From positions 16,692,648 through 16,756,647 of the forward strand of contig CM042179.1 in NCBI GenBank assembly GCA_023376005.1: a stretch of DNA of 64,000 bases, given 5' to 3'. This document shows positions 22,334-33,399 of the stretch, in pieces. Under the pieces are notes generated by a model, which saw nothing but the letters and a program-made list of their open reading frames with translations, ran no database searches and had not been told where the DNA came from. The stretch's first letter is position 1. Every line of letters starts with the position of its first letter. The position numbers were made by a program, and so were the translations under genes. The DNA is from Doryteuthis pealeii. Its lineage: Eukaryota; Mollusca; Cephalopoda; Myopsida; Loliginidae.

Positions 22334-22730
22334 AAGAAAGAAAGAAAATAGAAAAATGATCGAAGAAGTCTGTAGTCTGGTACCAAGTATTGGAAATTCC
22401 ATAACCAATTATCTCCCCCTGTCGCTAGGGGGCGGGTCGCCAACATCGTATATTGGCGCCAAAAACAAAAACTTCACTTATCGAAAAGCAGTACTGGAGG
22501 AGAGACGTAAAAACACCAAGCTCTCATTACCAAGCCCAAAGCAGGGCCCACTTATCACAGAACTCTACAACCAGCTCCCTTCTAAGGCATTGTATCTGCA
22601 TACGTTAAAGGCAGGTACAATAGCACACTTACTGAAGGACGAGAAACTACCGAGACGAAGCGTCTTATCAACATTTCCTACCGACGAAAAGAATACCCTG
22701 TTATCACCATTACTCCAAGAAAATTACTAA
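22269..22730 (+). other. Open frame after poly-A tract, unassigned
   Basis: A 153-codon frame runs through a 28-bp A tract, then a GGGGGCGGG box and TTGGCGCCAAA, then a basic region (EERRKNTKLSLPSPKQ, LKDEKLPRRS). No motif or splice borders are seen. The poly-A start argues against translation as predicted, and the mirrored copy is disrupted. It could be retrotransposed transcript sequence or a fragment of an unknown repeat. Confidence 0.2.
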
Positions 22731-23275
22731 TTTATAATACTGTGATATATCCACAGATCCTGTTGATATATATATATTTACTTTATATATAAAAACAAAA
22801 TACAGTAAATATCTAATCATTTATGAAATACAGAACTTATAAATAAAAATTTAAAAATAAAAAATAATTAATCGTAAAAATTCCTTTACTAAAAATCTTT
22901 TGAATTCCAACCGTCACATTTCTTAATACCCATCCCCTTCCGTTTAAATTGTTTCGTCTTGTTGCCAACTTCTCAAAAATCCGCTACATTTGGATATGAT
23001 TTACTGACAAAAGGTATACATAGAGACATGACCGACATATATATGGCGCGAATGCCCACATTGGTGAATAATGTAACGACTTTCGTTCTTTTTTGCAGTA
23101 TTAAAGTTTTTTGTGAACTGATTTGACATTCTTCTCCGACCCAAACAACTACGGAGTGAATGAGCTCTGATGATGATTTTTGTAGAATCGAAATATTGAT
23201 CAGTATCAGCTATGATTATATTATAAATTGTTTTCTTCTTTAACAGCATTGTGTGATGTTTTCATTCCATTTTCA

Positions 23276-23278
23276 TAT

Positions 23279-23312
<34 letters not shown>

Positions 23313-23326
23313 ATTATATTATATAA
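23276..23326. repeat. (TA)n microsatellite
   Basis: AT alternation with TTA interruptions. In the mirror arm the corresponding position (54,640-54,950) is longer and includes a hairpin. Confidence 0.9.
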
Positions 23327-23639
23327 ACTAATATTTTTTAAAACATGAAGGGTTAATGAGTGAATTTAATTTCAAATTTTAACATTTTGTCAAAATCTAG
23401 AAGATAAATGAATCCAATATATTCAGCTACTGTTTTTTTTTCTAAATTACATACAAAGAAAGAAATGATTATAGATTATATCAGTACATTTATTGCCCTA
23501 AATACAGAACACTTATAATAACAAATATTTTAATAGTTATTACTACAATTTGTTCTGTAATAAAGAGAACTTAATTCCATAGTCGTATTTCATGATTAAT
23601 TCGGATCTATTTCAACAAAATTAATCTGAAAGAAAAGCT

Positions 23640-23705
23640 CTTGGTCTAGTGAAAAGGAGATAGACACCCTCGCTGTATGGCTCATACCGACCTTAGGCCA
23701 CCCCG
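23640..23705 (+). repeat. SINE B tail fragment
   Basis: CTAGTGAAAAGGAGATAGAC and CCTCGCTGTATGGCTCATACC match the 3' part of the SINE at 21,235-21,505. Confidence 0.6.
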
Positions 23706-24077
23706 TCTATTTTACTTACTACTTATATAACAAAATGAAATAATTTACTCATGCTAAAACACCTAGTTTTACAGAGGCATAATGTTACATAAAAATCCAT
23801 TTGTTCTGAATGTTCACTCAGTTATTATCAATTAAAATATCTTAGCGTTCCTGGAAATGTACCAATTTAGCGATAGAGATACAGGACAGAAATAATCAAA
23901 TACGAATGTTTCAAATTAGAGCTTTCATCACATTTGACGAGAATTTGCACGTGACGTAACACGTGACGCCACGTCAAGGTCAGATAATAAAAGACAAGTC
24001 ATGATTTTCACGAGGTTTCAGTTTAACGACAAGAAATGTTTGACGATTTTAAAACTGGTATTGATACAGAAGAGCGC

Positions 24078-24393
24078 GCAAGAGATAAAAGCATTAGAAT
24101 CACATTTTAAGTATAAAAACTATTAGATGACGGAAAGTCCCGAAGCAGAGTGACGCTATGATTTATTTTTATAAATAGAACGCTAGGAAAAAATACAACG
24201 GTCGAAAAGAAAAACCTAAACAAAATGAATTGTTCAGAATTGATTTTTAAAGTTTCGTCTTCCGGGTAGAACGATGTATTATTGACTTTTGTAAAGAGAG
24301 GGACCGGTAATAATGTAGAATAACGTGCAAGTGATAAAATATTAGAATCACATTTTACATATAAAGACCATTAGATGACGGAAAGTCCCGAAG
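24078..24393 (+). repeat. Pair of 68-bp direct repeats
   Basis: 24,078-24,145 and 24,326-24,393 share GCAAGAGATAAAA or GCAAGTGATAAAA, ATTAGAATCACATTTTA and ATTAGATGACGGAAAGTCCC followed by GAAG. They are about 248 bp apart. Both are mirrored near 53,510-53,830. Confidence 0.85.
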
Positions 24394-25511
24394 TATCTAA
24401 TATTTTACAAATGATAATAATTACAAAGGATAAGAACTATGAATGAAAGAAGGTAAAAATCAAGATATTATGAGAAGAAAGAGTTTATTGAAAGAGAACA
24501 GATTGGCATAGAGTTTAAGAAAGAATGGTCGTTTTAATAAAAGTCGTAATGAACCTCAGGATATTTGCCTTACAAAGATATAATGATACGTTGCATGTTC
24601 AACTAAATGGATTTTTAAAAGAAACCATTGAATTAGTTCTATTTGATCCTGTGATGGGCGAACGTGTAGAGAGAATAAAATACAATGAATCACACATGCA
24701 ATATCCATGTTAAATCATTCAAAATGAACTTATTTAGATATTAATAAATGCAACTAAAGTTAAGATTGTAAAGACTTTTCTTTATTCACTGCACTTGTGA
24801 TGTAAACTAAATGACAGAGTATAATGTATTTTGTAGACATTAAATCTTTAACTTTTCATTTTACAACTGTAAATATAAAAGGGAGAATATTTTCGTGTAT
24901 TCATTTCTATCGATAAATCATCAGGTAATTATTTTACAGAAATTACAATCACAGAGTTTGAGGGTTTGTCATCAAATTTAGATGACATGCAAGCAAAAAT
25001 ACACAGGCAAAGGAATTTTAGACCTGAACTCGTAATTCCATGTTTATACATTAAATCTGAAATTGTAAATGATGCAATTTTCTTTTCAAATTTGACGCGC
25101 TAAAGCAATATACATGTTTATACTGTTATACTTAAACAAGATAGGAAAAGTCTTCTGGAGGCACTGCATTTTTCCATATCAAATGGAAAATATACTTTTG
25201 AAGAAAAAAACAAAAAAAACAACAGAACTTTACAGCCATATTAAATAAGGAAAAAATTATTTTTGCATAAATGAAAACAGAGATCGATGATGCAATTAAA
25301 GTAACAAAATATTTTTGTCGCAAATCAAATATATTTAAAAGTAATAGTTTTTAACTTTTATCAACAGAAAATATTATAGTTTCTTAATTATTTTGTTCCA
25401 AGAGAAATGTCCATGTTATTTTACATGGATATTGAAAAATTTAAAAAAAAAAAATAAAAAATGAGAAAGCAAAAAAAAAAAAAAAAAAAAAATCTGAAAA
25501 ATTATACTTAC

Positions 25512-25550
25512 ATTTTGGTCATGAGGGTCAACTATTTTTGAGATTTTAAC
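25512..25550 (-). CDS. TP53I13-like exon 2 (39-bp micro-exon)
   Basis: This very short exon has 13 codons and is phase 0 at both ends, encoding VKISKIVDPHDQN. It lies between GATTTTTCAG and GTAAGTATAAT. It would be doubtful alone, but it has perfect splice borders and joins in phase with the exons on both sides. The copy at 52,239-52,278 keeps both splice sites but has an extra base and in-frame stops. Confidence 0.65.
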
Positions 25551-25559
25551 CTGAAAAAT

Positions 25560-26880
25560 CATTCAAATAATTTCATTTTAAACAAAATATTGATATTCCA
25601 TTTAAGGTTTTCTTAATAATGGTAATTGATAATTCCTTTTTTTTTTAGAGGAAACAATGGTTGCCGCTAATTAATTTTTATCATTATAGTTCAATATTTT
25701 TAACAAATCCAAACCAAGAATAATTATTTCAATTTTATCCCTTTTTTTACGTAACCAATAACATCGTATAGTCAGGAATTTAATTTCGAACCCATTATGA
25801 ATTCAAATAAATTACAATGTATAAAATCGTCGAATATATTCCAATGTAAAAAAAATTAAGATAAAAAAAACACAAAAATACAAAAACCAATCAACCAAAC
25901 AAAAAACAAAAAGGGGTCACTAGCAGAATGTAACGTTTGGATAATAAGGATACTTCAAAATGAAAAGATTCTTTCTACAATCACCGACGACTGATTGTGA
26001 TTTATTTATTGGTTTATTCATTTTTACATTTTGCTTTTTGTTATCGGCCCAAAATATGTATTCTTAGAAAGAAAGAAAAATGACGCACATAGACATACAC
26101 ACACGCACATACATACGTACAACTTTACATATAGACGTTTGAATTGTGTTATTGGAAACAATTCTGATATAAACTTATTCATTGATTGAAAAGTTACAAT
26201 TGTTAAAAGATGAAACATTAGAAAAAAAACCATTATTGATGTACTCTGAGTAGTATCTTCTTCTTAGCTGTTATTATGGTTGTGAATGTAAAGTTTATGT
26301 TGTATAATGTAAAGTTTAACAGAGGCGTATAAGATAGAAATATATATATTTATTTATGTTGCAAATGTACAGTGATATGTATTATGTGAGTCTAAGCCCG
26401 GATAGCGTTTGTAAGTAGTTCTACCCCTAAGCGTCTGCTATCAGTTCATGATCTTCCTACGCTGCCGTGTTGTGCTGTGTCATGTGAGGAAGTATTTCGT
26501 AATACTATTACAATGGTCACAACCTTTCGACCATTGTATCTTTTGGTTTTCTTCAGACATCTTATCGTAGTCAGTAACCTTTTGGGAATTTTGAACAAAG
26601 CCTTTGATTCAATTCAACTGATGTAATTTGTTTTCATTGCGCACTCCATTCTTAAAATATATCTTGTATCAATTAATTCTTTCTAGTTAATTTGAAGTAG
26701 CATTAATCTTTTCCACTGAGTATATGAACAACGGATAGAACTCATAACCGCCCATTAATCAACTTGTTGAGTCAATAAAATACATCTAGTTCTATATATG
26801 GAAAGTGAGGGGATGATTATGTGATTGGACATAACAATCACGTGTCGCGTGTCAACAGACACCTACGGACCAGCGTCAGA
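25560..26880. other. AT-rich intron, nothing recognised
   Basis: Homopolymer A runs and a short CA tract near 26,095, but no exon or transposon ends. 26,836 is the point where the sequence right of the N gap starts mirroring arm A. Confidence 0.4.
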
Positions 26881-27025
26881 CTAAATTAGAAGATACCAGA
26901 TATACCAGTTTCTCTCTCCATCTGACTAGCAGGTTTCTCAAACTTAACTGCATATATAGGAAGGACATTTATATTGTTAGTCATTGCTTTCTTATATAAT
27001 ACACTTTTAGAATTAAACTAAGTTT
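26880..27025 (+). repeat. Dispersed repeat D, copy 1
   Basis: Shares GAAGATACCAGATAT, CTCTCCATCTGAC, the later TTTATATT and AAACTAAGTTT with 40,295-40,435 (plus) and, in reverse, 39,875-40,020. One copy therefore borders the minisatellite and another borders the palindrome centre. Confidence 0.65.
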
Positions 27026-27164
27026 ATGGTTGGGAATTTATGAACCTAACTAATTCCGCAGAGAAAAAAGATATAACTTTTTCTCGAGTAAATGCAGATA
27101 TTCATCTTCATATATTCCAAGCTGTGACGAAGAACGAGAAAAGAAAGAGAGTAAGACATTGTCT

Positions 27165-27204
27165 TGCCTGCCGGGATCGAACCCGTGTCCTCCCGTATGC
27201 AAAC
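27165..27204 (-). repeat. tRNA-Ala(TGC)-like 3' half, left flank of the minisatellite
   Basis: The minus strand reads GTTTGCATACGGGAGGACAC then GGGTTCGATCCCGGCAGGCA. TTTGCAT resembles an alanine anticodon loop and GGGTTCGATCCC is a perfect box B/T-loop. No 5' half, D-arm or box A is present, so it is not a working tRNA gene. It is followed by AAGACAATGTCTTAC, also seen at the other flank. Confidence 0.65.
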
Positions 27205-27216
27205 GAGACCTTCGAA

Positions 27217-30200
27217 GACCGGAGTGCATTTTTGCGAATGGGCCGAGACCAGATTGCATTTTTTGCGATTGGGTCGGAGACCGGAGGCATTTTTTGCGAT
27301 TGGCCGGAGGGCATTTTTGCGATTGGGCTGGAGACCGGAGGCATTTTTGGCGGAGGCATTTTTGCGATTGGCTGGAGACCGGAGCATTTTGTGATCGGGC
27401 CGGAGACCGAGGCATTTTTTGCGAATGGGCCGGAGACCGAGGGCATTGTGCGAATGGGCCAGACCGGAGGGCATTTTTTCGAAATGCCGGAACCGGAGGC
27501 ATTTTTGCGGTGTTTTGGCCGGAGACCGAGGGCACATTTGGCCGAAAGTGGGGCCGGAGACCGGAGAGTGCATTTTGCGAGGCCGGAGACCGAGGGCTTT
27601 TGTGAATGGGCCGGAACCAAGTTGATTTTTGCGATGGGCCGAACCTGAGGCCATTTTTGCGATGGGCCGGAGGGCATTTGCGATTGGGCTGGAGAACCGG
27701 AGGGCATTTTGTGTTGGCTGGAGACCGAAGGCATTTCGTAATTGGTGTGGAGCGAGGGCATTTTTGCGATTGGGCTTGGAGACCGAGGCATTTTTGCGAT
27801 GGCTGATTGGCGGCGGAGACCGGAGGGCATTTTGCGATTGGCCGGAGGCATTTTTGCGATTGGCTGGAGACCGAGGCATTTTGTGATTGGGCCGGAAACC
27901 GGGTGCATTTGCGAATGGGCCGAACCGGAGTGCATTTTTGCGAAATGGCCGGAGCCTGGAGGGCAATTTTTGTGATGGGCCGGAGACCGGAGGCATTTTT
28001 GCGAATGGCCGAGACCCAGAGTGCATTTTTTCGATTGGGCGAGACCCAGGGCATTTTGCGACCCATTGGCCGAGGCATTTTGCGATTGGGCTGGAGACCG
28101 AGGGCATTTTTGTGATTGGGCTGGAGACTGGAGGGCATTTTTTTGTGATTGGGCGGAGGGCATTTGCGATTGGCTGGAGACCGAGGGCATTTTGTGATTG
28201 GGCCGGAGACCGAGGCATTTCTTGCGAATGGCCGAGACCGTGCATTTTTGCGAAATGGGCCGGAGACCGGAGTGGCATTTTTGCGAATGCCGAGACCAGT
28301 GCATTTTTGGCGAATGGGCCGGAGACCAGAGGCATTTTTGCGATGGGCCGAGACCGGAGGGGCAATTTTTGCATGGGCCGGAGGGCATTTTTGCGATTGG
28401 GCTGGAGACCGGAGGGCATTTTTGTGATTGGCCCGAGACGGAGGCATTTTTGTGGGCGGAGGGCATTTTGTGATTGGGCTGGAGACGGAGGGCATTTTGA
28501 TTGGGCCGAACCGAGTGCATTTTTTGCGAAATGGGCCGGAGACCAAGAGTTGCAATTTTGCGATTGGGCGGAGACGTAGCAGTTTTGCGATTGGCCGGAG
28601 ACCGGAGGCATTTTTGCGATTGGGGCCGAGACCGAGGGCATTTTTGTGATTGCGACCCGGATAGACCGAGGGCATTTTTAGCGAAGGGGGCCGGAGACCG
28701 GATTGCATTTTTTGCGAATGCCGGAGCCGTAGGGCATTTTGGCGAATGTGCCGAGACCAGAGTTGCATTTTTGCGATGTGGGCCGAGACCAAGTGCATTT
28801 TGCGATTGGCGGAACCGGAGCGCATTCTGCGATTACCGGGCCGAGCATTTTGTGCGAGGCTCGGAGAACCTGAGGGCATTTTGTGATTGGGTCTGGAGAC
28901 CGGAGGCATTTTTGTGATTGGGCCGAGAGGGCATTTTGCGATTGGGCTGGAGACCGGAGGGCATTTTTGCAATGGCACGGGGAGACCGATCATTTTTGCG
29001 AATGGGCCGGAGACCGGAGGGCATTTTGTATTGGGCCGGAGACCGAGTGCATTTTCGCCGAATGTCCGAGACAGAGTGCATTTTTCGAATTGGGCGGAGA
29101 CCGGAGGCAACTTTCTTTCTGCCGATGCCGGGAGGGGCATTTGCGATTGGCCGGAGCCGGAGGCATCTTTGCTCGCATTTGGCCGAGACCCGGAGGGCAT
29201 TTTTGTCGATTGGGCGGAGGCATTTGCGATGGGCTGAGACCGAGGGCATTTTTGCGTATTGGCTGAAGACCGAGGCATTTTTGGATTGCGCCGAGGGCAA
29301 TTTTGCGATTGGGCTGGAGACCGAGGGCATTTTGTGATTGGGCCGGAGACCCCGGCATTTTTTCGAATCGGGGCCGGAGACCGGAGGCATTTTCGAATAG
29401 GGCCGGAGACGGAGGCATTTTTGCGAGGGCCGGAGACCAATGCATTTTGCGATTGGCCGGAGACCCGGAGGGCATTTTTGCGATTGGCGGAGGGCATTTT
29501 TGCGATTGGGGTGGAGACCGGAGGGCATTTTTGTGATTGGGCCGGAAGACGAGGCATTTGTGATTGGGCCCGGAGCCATTTGTGATTGGGCTGGAGACCG
29601 GAGGGCATTTTGCGATGGGCCCACACAGCAACCCGGACACAGTTCATTTGCGAATGCCGAGACCAGAGTTGCATTTTTGTCGATTGGGCCGAGACCGGAG
29701 GCATTTTTGCGATTGCCGAGGTCGGCCGATTGGGCCGGACGCGGCAGGCATTTTTTGCGATTGCCGGAGCCCCTCGGAGGCTTTTGCGATTTCGGGCCGG
29801 AGACCGGAGTGCATTTTTGCGAATCGGCCGAGACCGAGGGCATTTTTGTGAATGGGCCGGAGACCAGAGTGCATTTGCGATTGGCCGGAGCCAGAACGTG
29901 CATTTTGTCGATTGGGCCGGAGACCGGAGGCCATTTTGCGATGGCCGAGGGCATTTTTTGCGATTGGGCTGGAGACCGGAGGCATTTTTGTGATTGGGCT
30001 GGAGACCTTTGTGAGGCGCATTTTGCGATTGGCTGGGAGGAGGCCGCGAATGGGCCGATTTTTGCGAATGGCCGGAGACCGGAGTGCATTTTTGCAATGG
30101 CCGGAGACCGAGTGCATTTTTGCGATTGGGCCGGAGACCAGAGTGCAATTTTTGCGATTGGGCCGGAGACCGGAGGGCATTTGCGATTGCGCCGAGGCAT

Positions 30201-32790
30201 TTTTGCGATGGCTGGAGACCGGAGGGCATTTTGTCGATTGGGCCGGAGACCGAGCATTTTTGTGATTGGGTCCGGAGGGCATTTTTGCGATTGGGCTGGA
30301 GACCTGAGGCAGTTTCGATTGGCTGGAAACCGGAGGGCATTTTTGATTGGGCCGGAGACCGCAGGCATTTTGCGATTGGGCCGGAGTAAATTTTGCGATT
30401 TGGCTGGAGACCGAAGGGCATTTTTTGTGATTGGCGGAACCGAGTGCATTTTTGGCGAATGGGCCGGAACCGAGTGCATTTTGCGAATTGGGCGGAGACC
30501 GGTAGGGCATTTTTGTGATGGCTGAACGGCCCCCAGCATTTTTGTGATGGGCCGAACGGTTGAAATTTTTGCGAATGGCCAGACCGTATGCATTTTGCGA
30601 ATGGGCCGGAGACCGGAGGGCCTTTTGCGAATGGGCCGAGAACCAGAGTGCATTTTTGCGATTGGCCGAACCGGAGCATTTCACTTGCGACCCACCGCGG
30701 ACCAGCGATTGGGCGGAGACCGAGGGCATTTTTGTGATTGGGCCGGAACCGGAGGCATTTTTGTATTGGTTTCGGAGGCGCATTTTTGTGGTTGTGGCTT
30801 ATATCTCGCGAATTGGTCCGGAACCGAGTGCATTTTGCGATTGGCCGAGACCAGAGTGCATTTTGCGATTGGGCCGGAGACCGGAGGGCATTTTTGCGAA
30901 TTTGCGAGGGCATTGCGATTGGGCCGGAGACCGGAGGCATTTGCGATGGGCGGAGACCGGAGGGCATTTTTGCGATTGGCCGGCAGACCGGAGGCATTTT
31001 TGGAAGGCCGAGACCGGAGGCATTTTGCTGAAAGGGCTCCGGATACCCAATGATTTTTGCGATTGGGCCGGAACAGAGTGCATTTTTGCGATTTGGCACA
31101 GCGCCAGACGAGGGCATTTGCGATGGCCGCCCACCGACCATTTGTGCGATTGGGGCTGAGAACCGGAAGGGAATTTTTGATTGGGCTGTAAGAACCGGAG
31201 GGCATTTTCCATGCAGCCGCACACAGGGCATTTTTGCGATTGGGCCTGGAGACCGGAGGGCATTTTTTGCGAATGGGCCGAGACCGGAGTGCATTTTGCG
31301 AATGGCCGGAGACCGGAGTGCATTTTTGCGAATGGGCCGGAGACCGAGTGCATTTTGCGAAGGCCGAGACAGAGTGCATTTTGCGATTGGGTCCGGAGAC
31401 CGGAAGGATATTTTGCGATTGGCCGAAGGGCATTTTTGCGATTGGGCTGGAGACCGGGGGTATTTTGTGATTGGCCGGAGACCGGAGGCATTTTTGTGAG
31501 TTGCGCCGGAGGCAATTTTTGCGAATTGGGCTGGAGACCGGTAGGCATTTTTGCGATTTGGGCGAGACCGGAGATTTTTGTGATTGGGCCGGAGACCGGA
31601 CAGGGCATTTTTTTGCGATTGGCCGGAGGGTAATTTTTTGCGATTGGCGCTGGAGACCGGAGTGGCATATTTTGTGATTGGCGCTGGAGACCGAAGTGCC
31701 TTTTGCGAATGGGCCGGCAGACCGGCAGTGCATTTTTGCGAATTGGGCCCGAGACCGGGAGGCATTTTTGTGATTGGGGCCGGAGACCGAGTGCATTTGC
31801 GAATGGCCGGAGTACGGAGGCATTTTTGCGAATGGCCGAGACCAGAGTGCATTTTGCATGGTCCGGAACCGGAGGCATTTTGCGATTGGGCCGGAGGCAA
31901 TTTTTGCGATTGGCTGGAGACCGGAGGCAATTTTGTGATTGGGCCGGAGAACTGGAGGGCATTTTGTGATTGGCAGGAGGCATTTTTGGATTGGGCTGGA
32001 GACCGGAGGCATTTGTGATGGCCGAGACCGAGTGCATGTTTGCGAATGGCCGGAGATCAGAGTGCATTTTGCGTTGGGCCGGAGAACCGAGGCATCTTTT
32101 GCGATTGGGCCCGGAAAGGGCATTGTTGCGGGGCCGGAGGGTCATTTTTTTGTGATGGTCGCGAGACGAGGGCAATTTTTGTGATTGGGCTGGAGACCGA
32201 GCATTTGTGATTGGCCGGAGGGCATTTTTGCGATTGGCTGGAGACCGGAGGCATTTTTGTGATTGGGCCGAGTATCGCGAGTAAATTTTTCAATGGCCGG
32301 ACACCGGAGTGGCAATTTGCGAATGGGCCGGAATACCGAGGGCCATTTGTGAGTTGGGCCGGAGGCATTTTTTGTTGATGGGGGCGGAGACCGACTGGCA
32401 TTTTTGTGATTGGGCGGAGACCGGTGGAAGTGCATTTTTTGCGTGGTCCGGAGACCGGTCAGGCATGGTTGCGATGGCCAGATTGCCGAGTGCGATTTTT
32501 GCATTGGGCTGGAGACCGGAGGGCATTTTTGCGGAATGGCCGAGACCGGAGGCATTTTTGCGAAATGGGCCGGACCGAGTGCATTTTTTGCGATTGGGCC
32601 GGCAGACCGGAGGCAATTTTTTGTGATTGGGTCCTTTGGATGTGCATTTTTTGCGAATTGGCTTGAACCTTGAGGGTCATGTTTGTGATGGGCGGGAGAC
32701 CAGGTAGGGTCCATGTTTTTTGATTTGTGTCTCGGAGGCATTTGCGATTGGGCTGGAGACCCCGAGGCATTTTTTGCGAAATGGTCGAGA
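27217..32790. repeat. 31-bp GC-rich minisatellite array, about 180 units
   Basis: Each plus-strand unit has GCATTTTTG, then CGATTGGGC or TGATTGGGC or CGAATGGGC, then CGGAGACCGGAGG or TGGAGACCGGAGG. Short units of about 23 bp lack GAGACCG. GAATGGG units usually continue into GGAGTGC, while GATTGGG units continue into GGAGGGC, so variants are linked in longer patterns. The array is far richer in G+C than the flanks. Many differences are GG/GGG or TTTT/TTTTT length changes, which look like homopolymer errors. Very long minus-strand frames (up to 1,626 codons at 27,050-31,930) come from the unit lacking stops and are not genes. Confidence 0.95.
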
Positions 32791-32946
32791 TTTGGACGGA
32801 TTTGAGCGAATATGACAAGAAAGCAACAGTTCTCCTACTTTGCAAGGAAGCGGAGAACAAGCCCACCCCCCAGCCCTCACGTTTTGTGAGAGGACACTGG
32901 AGAGTGTGGACTGAGAAACGAGAGAAAGAAAAAAGACAAGACATGT

Positions 32947-32993
32947 CTGCTGCCGATCGAACCCGGGCGTCCCTCGCCCGCATGCTAAAAACG
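32947..32993 (-). repeat. tRNA-Ala-like 3' half, right flank of the minisatellite
   Basis: The minus strand reads TTTTTAGCATGCGGGCGAGG then ACGCCCGGGTTCGATC. This is an error-bearing version of the sequence at 47,341-47,381, which is cleaner. It has the same orientation as the left-flank copy, and both are followed by a GACAATGTCTT/GACATGTCTT segment and a TTTTCTTTCTC tract. Confidence 0.6.
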
Positions 32994-33009
32994 AATGCGA
33001 TTTGGCACT

Positions 33010-33200
33010 TGGACGGACGCGAAGGTTTCGAACCGATTACCCAACGTTTGGGTAATAGGCACTATAAATACCAAAGCGGTCGAGCGTCGTGTGACAAGCA
33101 GAGAACATTCGGCCTACGTGAGACGCAGCAGAAAAATATTATTTTGACAACGACGACAGATTATTCCACTGCTGCGAGAGACGAAGACGTGTAGCCAAAG
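33010..33200 (-). other. Second box-B-like sequence beside the array
   Basis: The minus strand carries GGGTAATCGGTTCGAAACCTT and, upstream, ACGACGCTCGACCGCTTTGG. The GGTTCGAAACC string is a good box B, but no full cloverleaf is visible. The mirror is at 47,230-47,320. Confidence 0.3.
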
Positions 33201-33399
33201 TAATTTTGCCTGCGAAAGACGGTGAACTCGCTTTCTTTTTTGGTGCCTCCGGTCTCAACAGGAAACTTGGTTGACTCAAATATCTATTCCCCCCCCCTTC
33301 TATACAAGCAGGACAACTAATCAAAGAGGCCAAAAAACACGAGGGGATTTTAACATTCTGGTGTGTACATTTATTAACAAAGTAACAAAAAAAAAGAGA

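Noticed and set aside
27165..27204. Functional tRNA-Ala gene
   Set aside because: No 5' half (acceptor strand, D-arm, box A) is present upstream on the minus strand; the array begins there instead.
27046..32123. Very long open frames across the minisatellite (for example 1,626 codons at 27,050-31,930 minus) with repeated proline/serine/lysine peptides
   Set aside because: The minus-strand unit contains no TAA, TAG or TGA in any of its three frames, and a 31-bp unit cycles through all frames, so any length of array stays open. On the plus strand the TGATTGGG variant introduces stops. There are no starts, splice sites or conserved domains.
27217..32790. CRISPR-like periodic repeats
   Set aside because: Units abut with no unique spacers, the host sequence is eukaryotic, and there are no cas genes.
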